A DNA stretch of 42,692 nucleotides from Prorocentrum cordatum (taxonomy: Eukaryota > Sar > Dinophyceae > Prorocentrales > Prorocentraceae): NCBI GenBank assembly GCA_963575745.1, contig CAUYUJ010020754.1:108198-150889 (forward strand). Direction: 5' to 3'. The notes beneath the pieces are model-generated. The model worked only from the letters and a program-made list of their open reading frames with translations. It did no database searches and was not told the DNA's origin. The translations under genes and the position numbers were made by a program. This document shows, in pieces, positions 30,240-39,958 of the stretch. Position 1 is the first letter of the stretch; every line of letters begins with the position of its first letter.

Positions 30240-31230
30240 AAGACGCGCGGAGTTGTACCTCGGACCAGGCGCGCGCGAAGCATTCCTGAGCTTCGACGCG
30301 AGGAAGCGTCCAGTGACCGAGTTGCCGGCGCTTTCTACGCATCCGTGCTTGCTTAACGTTTGCGCTGCCGTCAAGTCCTCGGTCATCGGGCGCGGCGCCG
30401 GTTTCTTGATTGAGGAAGAGGTGTCCAGGCTGTCCGAGGAGGTGTTCGCCGCTATCCTCGAGGAGCTTACAATCCTGGTCAAGTACACGTGTTTCGAATG
30501 GTGGCCAGTCGAGGGCGCCCGAAGCGTCGCGGACTCCAGGCCCGCGTTCAAGTGGGGGCACAAGATGGGTCCCGGCGGCAAGACCGCGCGGATCATCCCG
30601 TGCCGCGCGGCGTTCAAAGTATTTCGCGACATGGGCGCTGGCGCCCTGGAGACGTTCGCGGGGGCAGCCAGGCGCGCCTCGCAGCGCGTCATCTTCTCGG
30701 TGGCGGCGCGCCGCCCAGACTGGGTCTACGTGGCCGTGGGCGTCGAGAAGGCCCCCCCGCAGGGCATGGCGCATGCCGAGATGCAGGGGCCAGGCGACGC
30801 GCCGCGCGAGGTGAACGTCACCCTGCCGCAGCAACGCAGCTATCCTCGGGCGGGTGCCCGGCTGCGAGTCCCGCGCTGCATCGTGCCGGGCACGGGCTGC
30901 AAGGGCGCGCCCCGAGACTTCTCCATGCAATTCGCCGGGGCTCGCCCTCTCCTGAGTGCAGCGCCAAACCCGCAGGGCGGGGCCCAGAGCTCGATGTCAA
31001 GCGTGAGGCGTTCGGCAATTTTCTTGCTGGCGACTCGCGGCTCGTGCTCGCGTTGTCCCAGCGCGTTCGCGATTTGAAGATCGCTGAACACATGCAGCGC
31101 GTCGATAAGCACAGCGTCTTCGGCGAGATGAAGGGCGACTGAGACGACTTCACCAACTGTGGTTTCCACCGGCGCCGCGGCCCCGACGTGGCCGCGACGC
31201 TCGACCAGGACGAGTGCATCGACGCCTAGA
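30240..31230 (+). pseudogene. RVT_2-type (copia) reverse transcriptase, inactive
   Basis: One long frame reads TELPALSTHPCLLNVCAAV (about 30316), ECF-like YTCFEWWPVEGAR (about 30487), FKWGHKMGPGGKTARII, ALETFAGAARRASQRV (about 30640), WVYVAVGVEKAPPQG (30721-30765) and PGTGCKGAPRDFSMQ (about 30889). RVT_2 normally has DVxxAFLQG with a catalytic Asp; here the codon is GGC (30739-30741) and Phe-Leu is Pro-Pro. Motif C (xVDD) is VRD at 31065-31073 in another frame, with LKIAE after it. GEMKGD then meets TGA 31140-31142, continues DDFTNCG, and meets TAG 31227-31229. Confidence 0.75.
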
Positions 31231-31399
31231 TACCGAACAAGCATGTCGACCTGGTCAAGGCGAATGCCGACGATCCCGCAGGAGGTCAACCACCCGACCT
31301 TCGTCTCCTTGCTGGGAGGAGCTGCTTGTGGCCTGCCCACCCCGCGCCGCGTTGCAGCGCGAGTCGTGGCGCTGCCACGGGCCAAGAACGAATTGACTA

Positions 31400-32234
31400 C
31401 ACCGCGCGTTCTGCAGCTCAATTCTGTGGTCCTCGCCATGCAGGAGATCATGGCGCGCGTCGCGTTTCCCGCCGTGGGGCGCGCTGGCCAGATCTGCGCG
31501 CGCATCGACGCGGCCTTCGCGAGGGGGGAGAGGACAGGATGCGTCATGCGAGGCGCCATCTACATGCGCCTCGATATGTGTCGCAGCAGCAGCGAGGAGG
31601 TCTGCCACTTGCTTGATGCCGTGGGCCGATCGCGCAAGCTTTTGTGTAGGTCTTCCTCTGGCTCTGAACTGCTCGCGGCGCGCGGTGCAGCTGACGTTTT
31701 GCAGGCCTGCCTCCTCGCGCTCCACGAGATGATCCGGGGCCCAGTCTCAGCCGGAGAGATCAGGGGGCTGGGGGGTGCATGGGTTACGCTATCCTTGCAA
31801 CCCTGGTCGTGGACGGCAAGTCTGTCTTCGCGGCCGTCGCCGTGGGCCCTGTGCGTCCACCGTCAGAGTGCAGCAAGGCATGTCACCTGTGGTGGCTCTC
31901 TGACGAGCTCCGTGCCAGGCAGCTCGCCGATGCGCTCTGGTGCGTTGCTCGAGACATGAGGGCCCGCCCCATGACTAAGGAGCATCGGCTGGAAATTGAT
32001 ATTGGATGTGATGTGCGGGAAGTGCAAGTGCGAACGCCCCGCGGTCAGAGGCGCAATGATACCGCGCCCAGCGCAGCGACCCCAGAGCGGCGGAGCGAAG
32101 TGCGTCACCTACTGGATGAGCAGCCTGCTGTGTCACTGCGTGCACCCCGGCTACAGGGCACCTCATCAGCGGTCGCATCTCGCGAACTGCGTTCGCGTAT
32201 GCGACGTGGGGGGTTGGCGGAGGCAACGGCGTAG
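31400..32234 (+). pseudogene. Copia-type RNase H, largely open
   Basis: The frame runs to TGA at 31957-31959. It reads MQEIMARVAFPAVGRAG, RIDAAFARGERTG (first Asp, 31507-31509), VCHLLDAVGRSRKL, SGSELLAARGAADVL (Glu 31666-31668; the Asp of GAAD about 15-24 bases later) and LLALHEMIRGPVS. This D..E..D pattern fits RNase H. After a frame change, VVDGKSVFAAVAVGP (about 31812-) and LWCVARDMRARPMTK (about 31935-31980) match the usual C-terminal VDxRDMxADGMTK tail, with ADG changed to ARP. Coding resemblance ends near 32000. Confidence 0.7.
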
Positions 32235-32345
32235 GCGAACTGTGTTCGGAAAGTGCGACGTGGCAAAACTTCGCGGAGACAGCCGCATAGGCGAGCTGTT
32301 TTTGCAAATGCGAGTCAGTGAGTCTTCCGTGAGGGGCTGTCTTTG
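32182..32345 (+). repeat. 53-56-bp degenerate tandem repeat, 3 copies
   Basis: GCGAACTG...GTGCGACGTGG units start at 32182, 32235 and 32291. A partial fourth (TTTGCCAAGTGCGTTCGTGG) follows at about 32343. Confidence 0.75.
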
Positions 32346-33094
32346 CCAAGTGCGTTCGTGGGGCAGCGGCGCTTGTCGTGGGCGCGTAATGATTTGCTGT
32401 GCTCTTCCAATTCTCTGCTGCCTCCGTTCCTCCTGTTCATTGCGGGGGGTTCCTTTGCCAGCTTCGACTAGTCCCGTGGGGGTCTTCGGGGGCGCCCCCG
32501 CCCCACCCCGCGGGCGCCCTGGCGGTCGTTTGCGGCTGGCGCCATTGATGGGCCAATGTGCCTCCGGAGGGTGGGTGAAGTCCGAACCTCGTGGGGCCTG
32601 CCTAAGCAGGCTTTTGAGCGCCGGACTCGAAGGGTAGGTCTCCCATGGTTCCCTGCTCTCTGCCTGTCTTGCCTTTTTTTGATTGTCTCCGTTTTTCATG
32701 GCCTTTTGGCTCGGGTTACGGGGGCCTGCGGCGTTTCCGTCCGCACCTCGCGCATTGCGCCTTCCTGTATTCAGGTGAAAGGTGTTTACCACCACCGCCG
32801 TATTCATAGTCCCCTTTGTGTCGGAAACTGTTTTGCACCCTTGTGCCCCCCTCGCAGTGTGGCTGAAGGGTCGTCTTACGTGATGCTGATGATGGGACGG
32901 GTGGACTCATGAGAGGAAGGGGAGGGTGGCGCAGCTCACTTTCACTGTGCGGCCATCCATGCTCGCAGCGCTTTGGCAGTGAATTTGTTTGACCCGTGTT
33001 CTTGTTTCCAGCTTGCTCTGGGTCGACTCGCCGAGTGGAGTGGGGTGCGCGTTCTTTCATCGATTCCCAATGCAGAACCAAAGCCATTCTGACT
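32346..33094. other. No gene recognised
   Basis: GC-moderate sequence with a short T-run (32671-32677). It sits right of the copia-type element, where a 3' LTR could be expected, but I see no matching left copy. Confidence 0.4.
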
Positions 33095-33235
33095 CATTCC
33101 TCGCCGTCATCGTCGTCGTCGTCTTCGTCGACGTCGTCGTCCTCCTGCTCTCCTCCTCCTCCTCCTCGCCTCCTCCTCCTCCTCCTCCTCCTCCTCTTCC
33201 TCCTCCTCCTCCTCCCCCTCCTTTCCTCCTCCCCT
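33095..33235 (+). repeat. (GTC)n to (CTC)n microsatellite
   Basis: TCGTCGTCG grades into CTCCTCCTC over about 140 bases. Confidence 0.93.
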
Positions 33236-33394
33236 TCGGAAGGTGCGAGGGGCCAGCCCAGCGCGTCAGGAACACGACCTGATCCGGAAGGAGGCCGCCG
33301 AACGGGAGGCGGAGGAGAAGCGGCTGGAGGAGGCGCCGGCGGTGGACGGCCCCCCCCCGTCCCAGCTCACCGCCCAGAGGGTTGAACGAGGGAG

Positions 33395-33492
33395 GCGTTG
33401 AGGGAGGGAGGGAGGGAAGAGGAGGAGGAGGAGGAGGAGGAGGAGGAGGAGGAGGAGGAGGAGGAGGAGGAGGAGGAGGAGGAGGGGGAAAA
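33395..33492 (+). repeat. (GGA)n microsatellite
   Basis: Starts as GGGAGGGA tetramers, then GGA trimers for about 75 bases. Confidence 0.95.
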
Positions 33493-33684
33493 TGAGGATT
33501 CCCTCATCCTTCTTCTTCCCCGCCGGCTGGCTCCTCCTCCCTCGTCCTTGCTTCCCTGCGGCTTTGTCCCGCTCTTGGCTTCGCCCTTTCCCTCCTTCCC
33601 CGGGTTCGTCCCCCGTTGCCCTTGGGCCGGGCGCCCCCGCGAGCCCCGTGCGCGCCGCTCCACTGCGCCTGCGTCTTGGACGTA

Positions 33685-34350
33685 GCACGCCCCCCCCGGC
33701 GCCTTCTGGAGATTTGGACCCGCGCGAACTTTATGGGATCCGACGGCGTTTATCTCATGCGCATTTGCTCGAGACTTCAAACCGTCGTTCCGGGCCCGAG
33801 AGGGACAAATATTCGTCCTGAGGATGTATTCGAGGTGTCTTGCCGTCCTATGTTTCGTGCCATGCCGGCCTGGCTGAGCACCGTGGTCTACTGCCAGCCT
33901 GTGCTCATCAGCATGTCCCTGCAGAAGTCGAGCCAGCGCATTTTTTCATGACTGCAGTGCAGTGGTGCATGGGACCTCAGCTGCTGTTCGGTCTAGAGAT
34001 GGCAGGGCCCCCCGGGCTGAGCGCTGGAGGCAGATGCACTATCGCGCGAACATGCGGGGTTGGGTCACGTATGAGATCAGAGCACGCCAAGACCGGGTCA
34101 CTTCCAGGGGCCCCGGGGCCGAGCTCGCGATGTTTCTGGCGAGCTGGGGAGAGACCCCGAGGGCCCCGCGGAGGAAATGCATGGGCAGGGGCCCGCATGG
34201 CTTCCGCAACTTCGCGCGGGGTTTAAATGCCTGGCAGCGCGTGGACCGCCGTCGCTCGACCTCGCAGCCCTGGCGGTGCAGGCGTGGCCCCTGCGCGCCC
34301 CTTCCCAGACCTCTTGCAGCTGTCCTGCGCCCTCCTGCCCAAGTCTAACC
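33685..34350 (+). other. Coding-like stretch, unidentified
   Basis: One frame reads SDGVYLMRICSRLQTVVPG, PEDVFEVSCRPMFRAMP and VVYCQPVLISMSL, up to TGA 33949-33951. An overlapping frame then reads RWRQMHYRANMRGWV and ELAMFLASWGE (about 34030-34150). Both have varied amino-acid composition unlike the repeat artefacts nearby, and may be exons or another worn retroelement. No family is recognised and there is no reliable start. Confidence 0.35.
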
Positions 34351-34550
34351 GCCCCGCGACCTGTGGGCAGGCGGAATCACTTTAACAGGGGCCCAGGTCC
34401 TGCTTTGCAAGCGTTGTGGCCCGTGGCACGACGTGATCGCGCTGTTCAGCTGGACGTTCCGTGTGCGACCCGCGAGACTGCTCAATTAAGGATGCTGCGC
34501 AATGGGGCGTTGTCCTGCCCCGAGGGGGTTCGCCTTTCTAAACCCTGGGG

Positions 34551-35125
34551 GGTCATCGAGCAATCGCCGAGACACTTCCCATCTGGGCCGCGTGCCCCAG
34601 GTCGCAGCATCTCGATTGAACTTTCGCGGGCGGCTGGGGGGCCGCAGGCGGTCGGCCCGTTGCTGGGGTTGCCCCGGGTATGGCCCCGATGGCGCTGCCC
34701 TTGTGGGGGCGGTCTCCCAGCTTGCAAGGTCTGGCGCGCGCATTTGCTTTTGCTTGCCTTGCGGAATTTATGTGCGTTTGCGCCTGATGTATGTCGAGTT
34801 GCTGGGCCACGTGCCCCAGCTGGCAGGGGGGCGGGGGGTCTTCGAGCCATCGCCGAGACGCCTCCTCCATGGGCCGCGTGCCCCAGATCGCAGGATCTTG
34901 ATTTTACTTTCGTGGGCGGCTGGGAGGCCGCGGACAATCGGTCCATTGCTGGGGTTGCCCCAAGTATGGCCCCGATGGCGCTGCCCCTGTGGGGGGAGGT
35001 CTCCCAGCTCGCATGGTCTGGCGCGCGCGTTTGCTTTTGCTTGCCTTGCGGCGTGTATTTGCATTTGCGTTTAGTGTGTTTCTTCCTGCTGGGCCACGCG
35101 CCCCAGCTCGCGGGAACATGGTAGG
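34551..35125 (+). repeat. 286-bp tandem duplication
   Basis: GGTCATCGAGCAATCGCCGAG at 34551 recurs as GGTCTTCGAGCCATCGCCGAG at 34837. Both units go on through GGGCCGCGTGCCCCAG, GTTGCTGGGGTTGCCCC or ATTGCTGGGGTTGCCCC, GGCCCCGATGGCGCTGCCC, GTCTGGCGCGCGC and TTTGCTTTTGCTTGCC. A third, degenerate unit is visible at about 35600-35750. Open frames here are not supported by codon pattern. Confidence 0.9.
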
Positions 35126-35883
35126 GCGCTTGTCCGCGGAGCTACGGCTCGTGTGCGGAGCTCTGATCGATCGCCCGTCCGCGGTTCTTCGCTCGCGAAT
35201 TGGGCTCGCGCGCGGCCCGGGTGGCGCGGCCCGCAGATCGAGGGCAGAGCTGGAAGAGGGCTCGGACTGACAGGTGGTCCCTTTCATTGTCGGCCCGCGA
35301 TGACCCGCGCAACCTGCCCCAGAATTTCTCCAGGCACGGCCCGGCGATGCCCGAGCCTTGGCCCGATACTTTCGCCAGGCACGGCCCAGCGAGGTCAGGC
35401 GCTTCCCCGCTGCTCTCAGCAGGCGCCCGCGCTAGCTGAAACATTCGCAGAGGGCGGGGGGGTCGTCCTGGCTCAAGCTGTTTTGGCTCGTGGGCGCCCG
35501 AGCGGGCGCGGGCGCTCCATCGTTCGTGCGGCGCTGTGGCGCAGGCGCCCGTCCGCGGAGCTGCGGCTCGCGTGCGGCGCCGTGCTCGCCCGCCCGCCCG
35601 CGGGGCCCCTCTTGCTGGGAGACGACGGGCAATCGGTCAGTTGTTGGGGCTGCCCCAAGATGGCTCTGCCCCTGCCGGGGGGGGGACCTCCTGGCGCGTT
35701 TGTTTTGGCGCTCGCATGCGCCGTTCTTTTGCTTTTCTTGCTGTGTCGCCCCTTCGGCTGAGCGCCCTGCCCTCTGGGCTCGCGGGTGCACCTTGGGGCG
35801 AGTCAGCTTCCTTTTATTCCCCAGCGACAGGTGGGGGGGCTCCGATCATGGATTGGGTCGCCTCTAGGTGCCCTGTATGTATG
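35126..35883. other. No gene recognised; degenerate third unit of the 286-bp repeat
   Basis: Includes GCAATCGGTCAGTTGTTGGGGCTGCCCCAAGATGG in interrupted form (about 35628-35662), matching the preceding tandem units, and two CCAGGCACGGCCC boxes (about 35331 and 35372). Confidence 0.5.
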
Positions 35884-36018
35884 TATGGAGGAGGAGGAGG
35901 AGGAGGAGGAGGAGGAGGAGGGGGGGGGAGGACGAGGAGGAGGAGGAGGAGGAGGAGGAGGTGGAGGTGTTGGAGGAGGAGGAGGAGGAAGAGAAGGATG
36001 AGGAGGATGATGAGGAGG
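35884..36018 (+). repeat. (GGA)n microsatellite
   Basis: GGA tract with a poly-G interruption near 35920, grading into GAGGATGAGGA on the right. Confidence 0.95.
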
Positions 36019-36363
36019 ACCACTGTAATCCGGAACTAGTAACGATGTTGTAATACACCTTCACTTTAAGCTCCCGCTTTATCGGCCCTACAGCGGTTCG
36101 TTTCCATGGAGGGAACTGCCTCGTTGTAGGACAACCGTTTGAATACCCTGAAGCATGTCAAACAAGTGTTCTCGGGATTCCAACGCCACGGATCAACTTG
36201 ACAGTATCGTCTTGACGATCCTGGATCGTGCCAGAGCGCCGTTTTTGGGATTTCAACACCGCGAACCAACGGACTTGTTTCACCCGCAAAATCCGGACCC
36301 CCTCGAAAACACCGTTTCTGGTACGTTGATCATGGGAAATGGTGAAATTCGGGCAACTGTTAT
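36019..36363. other. No gene recognised; AT-richer unique sequence
   Basis: More AT-rich than its surroundings. A 76-codon frame at 36155-36385 (+) has no recognised motif and runs into the 83-bp repeat. Confidence 0.4.
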
Positions 36364-36660
36364 AAACGAGTTTGCGCGGCGCTAAGGCAAGAACCACACT
36401 GTGAGAAGGAGCCCCTCTCAATCCGTGACGCTTATGCAAATTGCTCAAACGAATGTGCGCGTCGCTAGGGCGATAATCACATTTTGAAAACGGGTTGTTT
36501 TCAATCCGTGAAACTTATGCGAACTTTTAAAACGAATGCGCGCGGCGCTGAGGCGACAACCACATTTTGAAAACGCGTCGCCGTCAATCCGTGGAGCTCA
36601 TGTACATTTCTAACGCAAATGTGCGCGGTGCCAAGGCGAGAGCCACATTTCGATAACCAC
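36364..36660 (+). repeat. 83-bp tandem repeat, about 3.6 copies
   Basis: AAACGA.TGCGCG-type unit starts lie at 36364, 36447, 36530 and about 36611. Each unit contains a GCGCGGCGCTAAGGCGA box, CCACATTTTGAAAACG, TCAATCCGTG and CTTATGC. Units differ at scattered positions, so the array is old. Confidence 0.92.
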
Positions 36661-36784
36661 CCGCAGACCATGTGTGACATTGTTGCCGATGTTGAAGCTT
36701 CAGAATCATTCGTGGTGAGGAAATCTCAGGCGAAACGCCGGGCCCACCTTAAAAACTGGCTTCGGGGCGCGAATGGAACAAATA

Positions 36785-37290
36785 CTTTGACGGAAAAGGA
36801 TGGGAGGAGGACGAGGATGAGGAAGGGGAGGAGGAGTAGTAGGAGTAGGAGTAGGAGTAGGAGTAGGAGGATGAGGATGAGGATGATGATGATGAGGAGG
36901 AGGAGGAGGAGGAAAAGGAGCAGGAGGAGGAGGACGATGACGAGGAGGAGGAGGAGGAGCAGGAGGAGGAGGAGGAAAAGGAGGAGGAGAGGAGGAGGAG
37001 GAAGGAGGAGTAGGAGGAGGAGGAGGGAGGAGAGGAGGAGGAGGAGGAGGAGGAGGAGGAGGTGGAGGAGACGAGGGAGAGAAGGAGGAGGAGGAGGAGA
37101 GGGGAGGAGGAGGGAGGAGGAGGGAGGAGGGGGAGGAGGAGGAGGAGGAGGAGGGAGGAGGAGGGGAGGAGGAGAGGAGGAGGTGGAGGAGGAGGAGAGG
37201 GGGGGGGGAGGAGGAAGGGGAGGAAATGGAGAGGAGGAGGAGGAGGAGGAAAAGGAGGAGGAAAAGGAGGTGGAAAAGGGGGAAAACGCG
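36785..37290 (+). repeat. 500-bp GGA-rich polypurine tract
   Basis: GGAGGAGGAAAAGGAGG-type tract with GTAGGA and GATGAT sub-blocks. It has very long open frames on both strands from composition alone, and polypurine strand asymmetry capable of triplex formation. Confidence 0.95.
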
Positions 37291-37510
37291 ATGAGGTCCC
37301 ATTATCCTGGTCTTCCCCCGGCGCTGTCCTCCGGCCCTTGGCAGGAACACGCGCAGGAGGCGAAGGCGGTTGCCGACCAGGCCCTTGAGGAGGAGAAGAA
37401 GCGCCAAGAGGCGTGCCGGGGCGAGAAGGAGGGAAAACAGAGAAAGAGAGAGAGAGAAAAACAAATGTAGGAATGTGAGGGAGTGGGGCGAAGCATCTTT
37501 CAAACACTGG
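37291..37510 (+). other. Short charged coiled-coil-like frame, unidentified
   Basis: In one frame the sequence after the purine tract reads QEAKAVADQALEEEKKRQ then KEGKQRKREREKQM, ending at TAG 37468-37470. The Glu/Lys heptad-like pattern could be the end of a coiled coil, but it follows directly from a GAG-rich tract and may be compositional. Low support. Confidence 0.25.
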
Positions 37511-37559
37511 AGGAGGGAAACGAATGATTTACACCTTGTCTATACGTTAGCCAGCGCTG

Positions 37560-37750
37560 ACCACAAACACTGTGTTGCTAGCAATTTATGTTGTGCAGTC
37601 TATATGTGGTGCAACCTATGTTTTTGCTGTCTGTGTTGTGTGTAACTTCTGTTTTGTGCAGTCTATGTTTGGTGCAATCTATGTTTTGTAGAAGCTATGT
37701 GGTGCAATATGTGTGGTGAAATCTATGTTGTGCAATTGATTTGTACCCAT
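37560..37750 (+). repeat. Degenerate TGTGGTGCAATCTATGTT repeat
   Basis: About eight drifting units (GTGCAGTCTATATG, GGTGCAACCTATG, GGTGCAATCTATG, GTGGTGAAATCTATG, TGTGCAATTGATT) stand just upstream of the head of copy e. Two or three units of the same kind stand before the head of copy a (17262-17300) and one before copy f (38730-38760), so this track is part of the 1.3-kb family. Confidence 0.75.
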
Positions 37751-37769
37751 GATTTGACACATCCCATGC

Positions 37770-38745
37770 TCTTGCAAACATCCCACCCACTCACCCGCAA
37801 CTTGGTTTGCAAAACCTCTTAAGACCGTGACGGTAGGTACCAAATGGCACTTGGCAACGACACCGACGCCGACGACGACAGCTACAATGTCGACGCCGAC
37901 GACGACTGCGACGACACCGACGACGTCTCCGACGATTTCGACGACGACGACAGCGACGACGAAGACGACACCGACGACGACGACGCCGACGCCGACGCCG
38001 ACGACGACGACGACGACGCCGACGACGACGACGCCGACGACGACGACGACGACGCCGATGACGACGACGACGAAGACGACGACGACGACGTCGCCAACGA
38101 ATTACGACGACGACGACGAGGGATGAGGGAGGACGACGACGGCGACAACGACGACGACGACGAGGGAGGAGGGAGGACGGCGACGACGCGAACGACGAAG
38201 AAGGAGGGAGGACGGCGACGCCGACGACGACAACGACGAGGGAGGAGGGAAGACGACGACGACGACGACGACGGCGACGAAATAGGAGGGACGACGACGA
38301 GACGCCGACGACGGACGACGACGACGACGACGAGGGAGGAGGAAGGACGACCACGGCGACAACGACGACGGAAGCGACGACGACGGCAAAGAGGACGACG
38401 ACGACGACGACGAGGAAAGACAGAGGACGACGACGGCGACGACGACGACGACGAGGGAGGAGGGAGGCGACGACGCGCGCGTGTGCACTTCGTCCCTCAT
38501 TGTGTGAGGGATTCTGGATAACTTTTGATCTTGGATAAACCAGTGTGCGCGCATAGTACTTTTTTGCAGAGAGTGGCGGGGGGGCGATACCGGTTCCCCA
38601 GGGATAATGTAAATTCATATTTAGGAAGGATGAAAGGGGCAGAATCGTATGTAAATTGCATTACGCAAAGGTGGATCGTTAAGTCCGGGGGGGGGGGTGG
38701 TAGAACATATATTTTTAAGGAAGGATAAGATTTGTGGTGAAACTG
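37770..38745 (+). repeat. 1.3-kb family, copy e (GAC subfamily)
   Basis: Head TTGCAAACATCCCACCC, then TCTTAAGACCGTGACGG and the same ATGGCACTTGG start as copy a, then a GAC-rich core (37860-38470) with GAAATAGGAGGG at 38279. It has a shortened tail with GGCGACGACGCGCGCG and GCACTTCGTCCC, and a linker with GCGATACCGGTTCCCCAGGG (38530-38745). The tail lost most of its 5' half. Confidence 0.88.
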
Positions 38746-39250
38746 ATGTTGTGCCATTGATTTCTGTCCGCAGTGGGTTGTCAACTCCACTGCTCGCACA
38801 ATCATCCCACCCACCCGCCGAAATAACTTGGTTTGCAAAACCCACGCGGCGGTGATTGCGATGAGTGCTTGGTGTTGGCTGGTGCATCTCTGCGGCCGCG
38901 CTTGCCCGCGCATGCTCGCGCGCGCAACGGCCAGCTAGTTTGGTGCGTCCGATGCGGCCGCGGTGGCGCTGACCGCTGGACACTTCCCAGTGGCCACCTC
39001 AGTGCGGGTCGGTGATTTGGGCGGGCGCGGTATCATGGCGACGTCGGCAAAAGTATACGCGATTATGGTAGTAGCGATGATGATGGCGATCATGACGATG
39101 AGGGCGGCGAGACTACTGACGGCGCCGATGGTGATTATGCCGATTGCGATTGCGATGTCGTCGCGCGGGTGACGCAGACTTTTGCAAGATTTCGACGTCC
39201 GCGCGCGGCCGACGCGCGAGAGTGGCTTGCAAGGAATTCTTGACGCTTCG

Positions 39251-39958
39251 CGTATCCCCACCAGCCTGGCTCTGCCGCCCTGGGCGCTGCCCCCCCCCGC
39301 CGCCTGATCCGCGGCCCCCGCGCACGTTCGGCATTTTAGTCGCGGCCGTAGCCCGCCCGCGACCTCCCGCCGCTGGCGCTTCCGCCTGCGGCTGTAAAAA
39401 AATATCCCCACCAGCCCATCCTACACCAGGCGCTCGAACGAAGAGCGCCGATGATCGGCAGCTGTTCTCCTCCCCCTCTTCCTCCTCCTCCGCCTTCTCC
39501 TCCTTTTCTCCTCCTCCTCCCTCACCTCCTGCTCCTCCTCCTCCTCCTCCTCCTCTTCCTCCTCATCTTCCTCTTCCCTGGTGGCGTCTTGGAAGTATCT
39601 TCGAACGTTTTGGTGGGCTCTTGGGCCTTGCGGGCGGGCGGGCGGCGCTCCGCCCGCCCGCGCGCAGGGCCCAAGAGGGGGTCCAAGACGTCTCTCGGAG
39701 CCATCTTGGAGGAGATCGATCAACGAAGGGGGTTCCTAAATTTCAGCCCCCCCCTCAGGAGCCACGATCCTCGTGAGGGGTGTCGAATTTTAGCCCTCCC
39801 AGGGGTCGATCTTGGACGCTCTGACCGATCGCGGCCCCCCCTGTCCAGGTCAGTGGGGAGGGGGTAGGGGGAGGGGTAAACCCCTCCCCGAAGGGGAAGA
39901 AGGAGGGGTGGAAGAGGAAACTCGTTAAACCACCGACGCCCTAAAGGGCTGGTGGGAT
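39251..39958. mobile_element. TIR-flanked insertion in copy f, non-autonomous candidate
   Basis: Inverted ends ATCCCCACCAGCC (39254-39266) and GGCTGGTGGGAT (39947-39958). Flanks look duplicated: GGAATTCTTGAC on the left and GGGATTATTTGAT on the right, both resembling the single GGTATTATTTGAC in copies d and g. A third ATCCCCACCAGCC lies inside (about 39405). The content is a CT tract (39470-39580), a strong hairpin and poly-C runs. No transposase. The boundary and TSD are by eye, and GC-rich composition makes chance TIRs possible. Confidence 0.5.
39618..39677 (+). other. GC-rich inverted repeat, 28-bp arms, 4-nt loop
   Basis: Arms 39618-39645 and 39650-39677 pair at 26 of 28 positions around CGCT. 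The outer part is CTCTTGGGCC/GGCCCAAGAG-like and the inner part GGGCGGGCGG. It would form a very stable hairpin or cruciform. No T-tract follows, so it is not a terminator. Confidence 0.9.

Larger units (their letters stand above)
24660..32234 (+). mobile_element. Ty1/copia-type retroelement with methyltransferase-like module, decayed; left limit uncertain
   Basis: On +, in order: methyltransferase-like module (26029-27780, interrupted), integrase (28360-29430), RVT_2-type reverse transcriptase (30240-31230) and copia-type RNase H (31400-32000). INT before RT is the copia order. All domains are broken by stops and frameshifts, and RT lacks key residues. I found no long terminal repeats: comparing 24.6-25.5 kb and 32.2-33.0 kb by eye gave no direct repeat, so either LTRs are lost or the true ends lie elsewhere. 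Confidence 0.75.

Noticed and set aside
24660-32900. LTRs for the copia-type element
   Set aside because: No direct repeat was seen by eye between the two flanks; an alignment would be needed to exclude worn LTRs.
36364-36660. CRISPR-like appearance of regularly spaced units
   Set aside because: Whole 83-bp units are repeated and diverged, not short identical repeats with unique spacers, and the DNA is eukaryotic.
36619-37507. Long Arg/Gly/Glu and reverse Ser/Pro/Leu frames
   Set aside because: Artefacts of the GGA polypurine tract.
39618-39677. Hairpin as a transcription terminator
   Set aside because: No T-run follows and intrinsic terminators of that kind are bacterial; it is more likely part of a non-autonomous insertion.
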